Below, piece by piece: positions 55,079-64,000 of a DNA stretch of 64,000 nt (the first letter of the stretch is position 1; each line of letters begins with the position of its first letter). The position numbers and the translations under genes are program-made. The stretch is from Ustulina deusta (taxonomy: Eukaryota; Ascomycota; Sordariomycetes; Xylariales; Xylariaceae): assembly GCA_023159155.1 (NCBI GenBank), contig JAJNNX010000060.1, positions 124,001 through 188,000 of the forward strand. The letters run 5' to 3'. The notes below the pieces were generated by a model that saw only the letters and a list, made by a program, of their open reading frames with translations, searched no databases and was not told where the DNA came from.

Positions 55079-55806
55079 GTTGGTGTACTATCGTGAATAT
55101 GCCAACGTATAGATCAGTTGAATGGAAAAGCCATTAGCGGTAAACGATCTACCGATATTCCGAAGTCAATAGAGTCTGAGCGACTCTGCGCTCGTTCCTA
55201 GATTTATAAGAAAACATCATCTACCAAAGCTTTCTAAAACGAGAGGGGGGGGGGGGGGGGGGCACTAAAAGGATTGGAAATCAATGCAGAGCAGAGTTCA
55301 TAATCTCAACTTGTGATGTAATTATTACCGCTTCTCTAGAAGTGCGCGCGCCATATAGCCGGGATCTCATGGCTACAACATTGAGCGATTAGGTTCCAAG
55401 TGACGGGGGATTGAAAAAATCATTGTGGTACTTCCGCCCGCCGTGAGCAATAGTGATTACAGTAGGACCTCGAAATAGTCATGAACAGTGACAAGGCAAC
55501 CAATTGTCTTGCTGACAAGCAATACGTGCTCAACATATATTCATATTATCATGCCGACCCCTGAAACTCGTATCGATGTGACCATCAGCGCCTGCGCTCA
55601 TTACAATTAGACAGTATGATTCTGACTCGCCGTTTGCATGGGCTTAGACGTAAGTCAGTCGTATCCATAAACCGATAGTCAAGGAAATAGGACATTCTGC
55701 CAGAACAATGGGCTTTCAACCAATTACCATCCAATCCTTCCGGCGAAACGAAACCTAAGCCGCTTCTCCGCTTTATAATAGGACAAGATGAAATGCGCCT
55801 GTTGTC
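55079..55806. other. Intergenic, poly-G run, no gene seen
   Basis: Spacer between the decarboxylase pseudogene and the transcription-factor stop codon. Contains a run of 18 G at 55245-55262; no ORF of note. Confidence 0.5.
55245..55262. repeat. Poly-G run (18 G)
   Basis: Pure G homopolymer; G-quadruplex potential and assembly uncertainty. Confidence 0.85.
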
Positions 55807-58377
55807 TCACAATATCGGCTTCTCCCAGTCTACACTCTCGAGCCAGTGTACGAAGTCGCTGTCGTGGCCGAGGAAGGGCACTTCAATGCCCCAGTTTGCC
55901 TCTCCCATTTGAAAGTCAAGCGGATCGAGTAGAGGCCACTCTTGATGAGGTGCCGTTTCGCTCTGGAAGACGTTCAGCTCCATACCCTCGCTATCCTGTT
56001 GTGTTTCATGCTGCTGCTCGTGTTGCATGTGGGATACAAGGGGTCGCTCTGATAGGTTTGGGGGGCTCAGGATCTTGTCAAGAATCCGCGTGATAACCTT
56101 CCGGCCTTGGTCACACACGGTGAAGGACCCGTCGGCTGGATCGACATCCCCGAGCCGAGCTGCAAAAACGGACAAGTCCTGGATTGTCTGGCTTCTCGGT
56201 AAGAGTGGGTTCTTGGGGTAATTGGGCAACTGTTCCTGTTTCAACAACTCTACCGCTATGACAGAGGCACTTCGCAGGCCCGCGACGGCAAGGAGAGCCG
56301 ATATGTTGCTCTGTAATATCGATGCCAAATCGTGGCGCTTGCTAACTCGCAGGATGTCCTCGAAGATGGAGCTTGCTACTTCAACGAGTTTGTCCCAGCT
56401 AGCCCCAGTCTTGCGGATCAAAACTCGCTGGAGGAGTAGCTCATTCGCTCGGAAACCTTGGTGGAGGGTGATCTTCAATAAAGTCTCAAGGGGTCGCTTC
56501 TTTGACAATCCAACCTCACTGTAGTCATACGTGTCGTTTTCCATACTCCGGATGAACAGTGGTAGGTTTTCCCAATACTCGTTGCTCTTTTTCTGAATTT
56601 CTTCGGCACGGTGGAGGATTTCCTCTCGACTATATCGTCCGAGAGCTAGATCGAGGACTTCTTCTCGCCTGGGGGCAAATCCCAACCATGCCTTCATGAA
56701 TGTAGCGCGAGAAACCTTGTGGCTTGTGCCATACCCATTCTCATCCAACGATGCAATGATACGCACAAGTTCGTCTTCACTGGCAATGAGCTGGGTTTCC
56801 GGTATATCCAGAGGCGGAGTAAGATTACAGTACCGATATGGCAATCTTGGTGGGCGACCAAGATAGGAGGATATGCTAACGTCAGAGGAATACGCCGAGG
56901 CCACGATCCACGTACGTATCTGCTCCAGGAAAAAGGGTATGCGCGGCTTGCCTTGCTTGACATCAATGTGCAGCCCCATGGCTACGACGGCATTGACGAA
57001 TTCGCCCGACTCGCGATACACGGCATAACTTCCGTCGCCCTTGATCGAAGCCGTCAAGACTGAATTCTCGACGAGTAGCCAGACGAACAGGTCGTCCAGC
57101 GCTTCACAATCGCGACAAAAGTCGAGGCACGTAGACGATATCTCACTCATCCTTCGCGCGAGAATCGGTTTCGACACATTATGCTGCGTAAGCAGAAGAT
57201 CTGACCGACTCAACGTCGTAGCGCACTGCCCGATGAGTGCGGCAATGATGCCAATAACTTCCCATCGGATGTTCATCCCAGTCGCCTGCAGCGCCCAGGT
57301 CTTATAGTCCATATTTTCCTTCACGACTATCGAGGTCAGCGTATTGTGCCATAATAATTCAGACAGACGACGCAGTTTTTCGGGATTCCGCTTCTTAAGT
57401 GTCTCTCCGTGATTGATCCATAGTTTCATGAGCCATTGCTTCATAACGGGCTCAATACAGACGTTGCTAACACCATCCCCGATGTCGAAAGAGCGATTCA
57501 CGAAATCGTGAACTAAACTCGTGTCCTTCAAAAAGGAGAGTATCTGGGTGCCCCTGACAATCTGGTCATTGGAGATGGTAAGCCGTGGAAGCTTGGGACC
57601 TTCCAACTCCGTAGACATGACCCCGAGTTTGCTGAGGTTCTCCGAAAAGATACACATGAAATTGGTAGCTCCGAGGAAGCCTGGGTTTACTCGTCCCGGT
57701 TCGCCTCTGCACCGATGTGAGTGCAGAGGGGGTGCTGATGCAGCTCGATTCAACTTTGCTGGCGCTTGCAACGGCTCCTCTTGGTAATTTAGCTGGGACA
57801 CCCCGAGGGTATGATAGTTAGATGAATTGGGGGAATTAGGCTCTGAGGACTCAATGGTCGGCAAAGGTACTGGTGAAGCCTCTTCATTGACCGTGGTGGC
57901 AGGAGTTGGGAGCGCCTTTTCTTTCGCCTGACGGTTCTATGTAACTGCTGTCAACAAATTTGAAGTATAACACGTGGAGACTTTCGATACAATATTGAAA
58001 AAGGTGGCCGCTTGCTGCAGAGCTTGATACCTCATCCGCTCAACTTCGTTCAGCAGGTATGAGTCTTCGTTTATGAAGATTTTTGAAGTCACTTACTTTC
58101 GTCAGCGGATTCGGATGGTACACACATTTATCCACGCATTTCCTCCTCACACATCGACTACATGTTGGGACTACATGATCACATCTGAGTTTGCTCTTCC
58201 TGTACACGTCAGTGTCAATGACGATAAGGTCTTATTAGGCAGACCAAGGACATCGTCATACCTGCAAGGCTCGCAGGACTGTAGCTTTCCATTTCGTCTA
58301 TAATTCCTATTGAGAACCCGTTGCGACGATTCGCTCCGCAAATCAACTATCTGGCCACCGGCTTGAGGACTCATCAT
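55807..58377 (-). CDS. Zn(II)2Cys6 transcription factor
   Basis: Three exons on the complement: 55807..57936, 58097..58199 and 58262..58377, giving 782 residues. The zinc cluster spans the first intron: Cys35-x2-Cys38-x6-Cys45-x6-Cys52-x2-Cys55-x8-Cys64, with one extra Cys60, and the basic stretch RKSKLR. After a linker, the fungal_trans middle-homology domain is seen (VFWLL-like FVWLLVENSVLTASIKGD, then SSYLGRPPRLPYRYCN). The acidic/Trp-containing C-terminus may be an activation region. These factors bind CGG-type half sites and control nearby metabolic or transport genes. The 160-nt second intron contains other possible AG sites, so the exon 3 start is slightly uncertain. Targets are unknown; the sugar transporter 2.2 kb away is one candidate. 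Confidence 0.88.
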
Positions 58378-59091
58378 CGAGAGCTAGAAATGCAGAATGA
58401 TATGCCAAGACCTATGGAGGAGTCGCGTTTCTCGCTGCCTAAGGCACGACAGGGGTAACTCGATGAGTCAAATTTCTGAATCTGGAGATAGGCAGATGCG
58501 AGATACGACGGCATTCTTCCATTTTAGAGGGATTAGTTCGGCGACAGCCGTGGTGGTGGACGCCTTTATTGTAGTTGCTGGGAACTCCGCTCTCACTCGA
58601 AGTTGCAGGGGTGGGAAGTGGAGAGATTCTGGGGTCCAATTCCGAGAATTCTCGAGTTGTGATTAGTATATGGCTCAGGCTCGGAGTTCGGTTAACTTCC
58701 GCAAGAGGTCTAGTTCAAGGTGGTGTGCGCACCAGGTAACAACATTCTACCTGTATTATACGTCACTGGCAACGCAAAGGATGATGATTCGGGGTTGACC
58801 ATAAGCACCAACAATGCAAGCATACGACAGATGACGCGTAGGGTTGTAGAGTACAGTGATACATCAGATACAAAATTTTCGTTATTTTCTGTACTTTGTA
58901 TGTCAGAAGTGTGACTATATAGATAGCAAGTGTCCAGAGCCTGAGGCATTGGATCCTTGTTCAACAGCACAAAGGCAACAGCAGCAGCAATCACTGATAC
59001 AACCGTTCTATTATTAATAAAGCAAACGAAAACAATAGTCACTATTCTTCTTTCGCGGAAACAGACAACTCAGAGTTGATAAGTAATCAAA
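58378..59091. other. Intergenic between TF and small-protein gene
   Basis: Divergent upstream regions of the transcription factor and the 67-residue protein gene. No recognisable ORF. Confidence 0.5.
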
Positions 59092-59364
59092 ATGCCGGGA
59101 CAGTCATCCACTACCTTCTCTTCTACATCTTCAAAGATGTCCACCAAGCCAACTACTGGCGAACACCGGGATTCCTCTTCGACATACTCGTATGATCCAA
59201 AGCAAGAAGCCGCACAACAACAAAAAGATAAGGACGACGAGATCAAGCGGCTTATGCAAAGTAGGCACCCTCTTGAAGTGTATGACTAGCTGTGCATTAA
59301 AACTGGATGACTAATCGAGTGGGAAACAGCTGCTTACAAGAACTCCGTCAGAATGGGTCTCTGA
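59092..59364 (+). CDS. Small disordered protein, 67 residues
   Basis: Two exons, 59092..59260 and 59330..59364, joined by a 69-nt intron (GTAGGC/ACAG, phase 1). The product starts MPGQSSTTFSSTSSK, is rich in Ser, Thr, Gln and Lys, and ends QTAYKNSVRMGL. It has no hydrophobic segment or signal peptide and is predicted disordered with a short amphipathic C-terminal stretch (KDKDDEIKRLMQ). I do not recognise the family. Evidence for a real gene is the clean ATG context (ATCAAAATGCC), matching splice ends, exact frame and the plausible short last exon that ends after a KNSVRMGL-like tail. Without splicing the frame ends soon after the donor (at 59289). Confidence 0.6.
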
Positions 59365-60579
59365 GAACCTTCAACTAGCGTTACAATATTGTTTCTTCGA
59401 AGGCAGTTTTATGGGTATGGGTTAACGGAAGCACGAAAGAAACGTGTTGGGATAAGAAGGGTGTTGGTTGCGTTAATAATATTTGGCATCGGTATCTTAA
59501 CTTGAGAGATCGTTGGTTGTTGATTTTGTTGGTACAAATATCTAAACTTAATCAATATTCTGTTAATTTTGGATCAAGGAACTTGTGTGATGATATTCAG
59601 CTGTTTATATTTGGTGAAAGTCTCACTGATACTGCACAGGGACTTAATACGGCATTGCCAGTGGGTGCTGATCGATCCTTACTTCGCGCTTTGGTTATTA
59701 AACTCTAAGCATGATCTCACTCGATAGGTGGCCGTCATCCATCATGCTTGCTTGGCTAAGCCTATGACCCAGTAAGTACTCACGTAAAGGCGCCTTCATG
59801 CACCAGAAGCCAACGAGAGAGTGAAGATATGAGGGGCCATCTATGGCTTGTCATGCAGAGTCTGCTCGAGGTATAGCCTTTATACCATTTCGAAATGTAA
59901 GAACTCTTCCCTTCTACCTGGTTAGGCGTTTTGAGCCATGTGACGCTATCGCAGATGTAAAGAGACGGGAAGAACTGTTGTAAGTTAATGTCCAATTTCA
60001 CCTTCACAACCGCAACACTCATTAAGGAATGCCGACGTTGTTGGGAAGATTTATAGCTGCGCTCTATATTCCATGACGGGGCTAGCCAACCACAGAAAAT
60101 TATAGCAGTATCCATACATCGGGGAATGCGACTTTGAACTGGCTCACTGTTCCCGAGAGAATCTGAAATCTACCAGCCTGCATAGGTCGTAGTATTAGAA
60201 TGCTGTCGTGACAATGAGTAGATGTGGCGAGGATCGTCTAAGACGATAATCGTAACAAAATGGAAGCGAATTGGTTAGTCAAGGGAGCACAGAAAAGTAT
60301 ATCGGACCTGTATGCCGACATAGGTGAGTCCCGATGTTAAAAGGGGTTCATAGTGTCATATGATAGAGAGTGAAAATACAAGGCACAAAGCTATTTCAGA
60401 ATTGGTCTGTTCGTGAAACGAGGCTCAATTGCCACACTTATCTACCGTTGCGTAAAAGGGGTATTCTGGCGAAGTGTATCTAGGAAAGCTAGCTAGATAG
60501 AATGAATTACAAGATTTGAGGACCTTTCACGGGACCCCCTAAAGCCTAGTGTTTATGGACTGCCACTTCTGGCATGTCT
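59365..60579. other. Intergenic, no gene seen
   Basis: 3' region of the small gene and 3' spacer of the MFS transporter. ORFs of 68 and 111 codons show no family features. Confidence 0.5.
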
Positions 60580-62720
60580 TTATAACTTCTCCGACGACTT
60601 GCCTGACGGCGTCTCCCTCTTCCGGACAGCTACTACGTCCTCGTATAGAGGCGCCAGTTCAGCCTTTCTCTGGAAAAGAACCCAGCGCTTGAACCACCAC
60701 GGAACAACTTGAGTAACTTGGTAGTTGATGAACTTGCTAGTAGGGACGGCAAATACATAGTCAAGTTCCTCAAGCGTGCGCTGCTTCGTCTCAGGGACCA
60801 GGAAGAAGATCATGATGAAAGCCAGAACGTTGAAGCCGGCATACAAGGCGAACGCACCGACGGTTCCCAGACGTTCTAGGATGAAGGGGAAGGTGATGCC
60901 TAGGACAGCGGCCCAACCCAAGCAAGTGGCGACAGCGAAGCCCATACCGACCTCGCGGTGTGAGAGGGGGAAAACTTCAGCCGAGTAGGTGAAAGGGACC
61001 GGTCCTTCACCAGGCGAGTAGAAAGCGGCGAACAAGAACACGAAAAAGGCTACAAGACCTAGTCGTGCCGGGTTACCCATGGGGATCAAGGTGGACAAAC
61101 CGGCGGCAAGCAGAGTCCAAGTCATCTGAGGGAATGTGAACAGGAGCAGTGATCGACGACCGAACGTATCGATAGTCCAGAAGGCAGGGAAGGCGAAGAG
61201 CCAATTGACAGCGCCGAAGCCAAATGAGGCGAGCAGAGCCTGGAACTGAGTGAAACCAGCATCCTTGAAGACAGTCGACGAATAGAAGGCGATGATATTG
61301 ATCCCGCAGAGCTGCTGGGCAATCATGACGGTGAAAGCAGCATACGTCGCGCGACGAACCCGAGGAATAGTGAACAACTGGCCAAAGCGGGTGATGTAGT
61401 TGCTCCCACTCGTGAGCTCGTGTTCAACACAGAGCTGAGCATGGATAGAGTACATATCACGGGCGACTTGGATAGGATGGTGTCGCAACACTATTAGTGA
61501 CTTCCATGCCTCAGCATAACGGTCCTTCTTCATCAGCCATCTCGGGCTTTCGGGACAGAAGAAGATAAGGGCCACCAGAGGGACAGCGGGGATGAAGGGA
61601 GCACCCAACATCAAGCGCCAGTTGTTGGCATTGTTATAGACGGCAAGGTTAATGGCTGTGCCGAGGAAGATCCCGAAGGCCGTCCACATCTGCCATGACA
61701 TGACTAGGGCGCCTCGAACGGCGGCAGGGGCGTTTTCGGCGGCGAAGATAGGAACTGGAACAACGATCAGTCAAATTGTAGCAATTGAAGTGAGCAGCAC
61801 AAACCTGTCGAGGCCTTGAGACCCATGCCAATGCCCATGAGGAGACGGTTGGCGAGCTGTTGAGCATAGGTGTGAGAGAATGCGGAGCCGATGACGGGCC
61901 AGATGCAGAAGTTCGCAGACAAGAAAATGGTGCCTCGGCGACCAATCCAGTTGTTGAAGGGGTCGGAGAGCCAGCAACCAATAACGGCACAACCGATGTA
62001 AGGTCCAGCGTTGACGAGACCAACCAGCTATCAACGAGTTAGTCTTCGAAAAAAGAGGGCATGGTTAATAACTCGTAAACCTACAATCTTGTCTCGGCTG
62101 CTATTTGAACCAATGCCATAGTAGTCGGGGAAGAAAAGTGTAGCACCGTTCGAGCCAGTTTGATCCCAACCTTGAACGGCGGCGCCAATAGAGCAAGTAA
62201 TGATGGTGAGGTAGAGCTTCCAGGGCAGCCGCCACTTGTGTAAAATCTCATCTCGGAGGACTTGTTTTTCGGTTTCATCCAGAGTCTCGGCGCCATCGAT
62301 ATCCTCGAATTCGGTCGGGCTCTGAGCAACTAAAGCACCCTTTCGGAAGTATGCTACGTGTTCCTGAAGTCCCTTCTCTTCCACGAAGGCCTCAACATCA
62401 CGCATAAGCTGCTCGTGCGGGATGCCCTTCAAGGGGTTCACGATCCTGTCATCGGGCTACGTTAGATCCAACTTGTGCTAGGAGGAGCGGGGGTGCTATA
62501 GCAACACCTTGTGTCAACAACCGAGTGCGAATAACTTACTTGGCTTGGAGGTTGGTGTTGAGATCAACATGTTCAGTGACGTCAAGCCCTTGTTCCAACT
62601 TCTCATTGGGGACGCCCTTGGGCTCGATGCTACAATTGCGGTTAGCCATCTCTTTTCGATTTAATATCCTCTTAGAGGCCAATGCCTAGGGACTCACCTG
62701 CGTTTCTCGATGTCCGACAT
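60580..62720 (-). CDS. MFS sugar/polyol transporter
   Basis: Five exons on the complement: 60580..61754, 61805..62027, 62085..62445, 62540..62629 and 62698..62720, giving 623 residues. The first exon encodes only MSDIEKR plus two bases. Twelve membrane helices are expected. Sugar-porter signatures are [15 protein letters not shown] (helix 1), WIGRRGT (loop 2-3), [43 protein letters not shown] and the terminal [16 protein letters not shown]. The long N-terminal cytosolic segment (~95 residues) and QGWDQTG opening resemble fungal polyol or inositol/quinate-type carriers more than hexose permeases. The substrate is not readable. The plasma membrane is the likely site. The Zn2Cys6 gene upstream in the window may regulate it, which is inference. 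Confidence 0.9.
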
Positions 62721-64000
62721 ATTGGCGGCCTGTGATGACTGCAGAAATAAGTGGGAGTGCTTTGCAACTCGAGATGGGTCCCAAAGCCGCATACACTAGA
62801 CAAGTTGGCGAGAACAAAGAACGGGATACACACGGCTAGGACAGGACGTTCGATCAACCAGTCTTATAGATTGGTGAATGATCGCTCCTAGCAATAAAGC
62901 GAGAATAATGTCCCCACTTTGCGCTACCACAAGAAAGAATAAGCAAACACCCCGGACTCTCTCCCATTGATTCACCATTCAGAACCCACTAGAGCCCGCA
63001 ATTCCTTCAAGCATCTGGGAAGTCTGGATGTTAGTGGATGCCGCTAATCCTGCCAAGGCCATTGATACCTTCATTCACATTAGCTGTGGTCGTCAGGGTC
63101 AAGTCATCTGCTGTGGTTCCATGACGTTGATCACCGTGCAAACTTCGCTAACCAGGATGCGCCGCACGGAGAAAAGTCTCGAGGGATGGCAACCAGATAT
63201 CCCATGTATACTAAGGTTAGTATACTGTATAGCTACTTGGTGCGTTGAGGGATATCGCTAATACTCAACAGACTTGGGTATTACCTTAGAATGTCATCTT
63301 CAGCATCGAGACTTTGATTGCCAGAACAAGTATTTGGCCACTGGCATGGAGGCAAGGTTCCCCAGCTGGGTCTAGATCGCGTGATCTTTGTTAGCTTAGC
63401 CTCCCGGGTACAAAGGGATCTAACTAAGCACAGTACAGATGGATACATTTAGTCTTGCTATTATTGCTCGGTGTCTAAAGAGGCGGCTGAAAAATTACAT
63501 ACTGTATTGTAAAACTGTGGAAGGGAATGTCTTCGGAAACTATCCAGTAAGAAGTGAAGTTGCCGCTCTGTGTGCAAGGCTTTTTTTTTCCCTTCTTCTT
63601 CTTCTTCAACCGCCTCTAGACTTTCATGGTAGCTAGTGAGAAGTTCCCGAATCAATCGCCCTCCCGCACTGCAGGGGCGGCTGAAAATTTGCGCCTCCCG
63701 TGCTGTAGGTAAGCTTTGAAGCTTGGTTCCCCGCGCCTATTTGTTCGTACAATTCGCCGCACGATCTTCTCGCTACGCCGCATGAGAGCACACGTGATAG
63801 GCACAATATATTATTGAGGCAGTCACAGGCATTCCTCGGTCTAGATAGGGTGACGACGGCTGCGGGGGAGCAAAACGCTGAAGTCCACGCGACTCGAAGT
63901 GATAGAAGTGACAAGCTGTTCCCTTGTCCTGAAATTGTTCCCTTGTCCTCGGCTACGCCGTGTCCCCAGGTCTTGGCGAGGTCTTGGCTCTACGATGTAC
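62721..64000. other. Terminal intergenic, no gene seen
   Basis: Upstream region of the MFS transporter and beyond. A T/CTT-rich tract lies at about 63581-63606. Short ORFs have no recognisable family. Confidence 0.5.

Overview
The window is from a filamentous ascomycete (Pezizomycotina). Coding genes carry short spliceosomal introns of about 45-140 nt with GTRNGT donors. They encode typically fungal products: a GH6-CBM1 cellulase, a Zn(II)2Cys6 regulator, a Mep/Amt ammonium permease, the F-box/LRR protein GrrA, a Mug190-type C2 protein, and fungal Dcp1 and AP-2 mu. Intergenic DNA alternates between AT-rich stretches with decayed genes and segments dense in TACCTA/TAGGTA words. A Sordariomycete (possibly Xylariales) is a reasonable guess; it is inference only.

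Layout. 0-5 kb, accessory: the 3' part of an Etr1/MECR-like enoyl reductase, an MFS monocarboxylate-permease pseudogene with RIP-type stop codons, a GFA/CENP-V-like zinc protein and a DUF1264 protein with a signal-like N-terminus. 5-7.8 kb is AT-rich with no convincing gene. 7.8-29.9 kb, housekeeping: Dcp1 decapping subunit and an OCRL-like inositol 5-phosphatase (divergent), then a 4.8 kb gene-free stretch, the ammonium permease, the two-exon Mug190-like SMP/C2 membrane protein, an EEF1A-KMT4-like methyltransferase and the AP-2 mu subunit. 32.2-33.9 kb: six-exon GH6 cellobiohydrolase with N-terminal CBM1. 36.3-47.0 kb, accessory: SDR, UbiA prenyltransferase, BBE-type FAD oxidase, cupin and a second SDR, resembling a small prenyl-tailoring (meroterpenoid-like) cluster without a recognisable PKS, NRPS or terpene cyclase. 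50.4-52.8 kb: grrA. 53.7-55.1 kb: a broken phosphatidylserine-decarboxylase-family gene. 55.8-58.4 kb: Zn2Cys6 transcription factor. 59.1-59.4 kb: a 67-residue disordered protein. 60.6-62.7 kb: sugar/polyol MFS transporter. The last 1.3 kb appears gene-free.

How it fits together. The housekeeping genes serve separate functions: mRNA decay, phosphoinositide turnover, membrane contact sites, endocytosis, nitrogen uptake and SCF ubiquitination. The GH6 enzyme with its CBM1, together with the MFS carriers, points to a plant-biomass-degrading lifestyle. The main lead for new biology is the 36-47 kb enzyme set. Secondary leads are two tRNA-like (pol III B-box) elements at 14.1 and 48.4 kb and the TACCTA/TAGGTA-rich, hairpin-prone intergenic DNA. 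Exon boundaries were assigned by hand from splice consensus, reading phase and family similarity. No database search was run.
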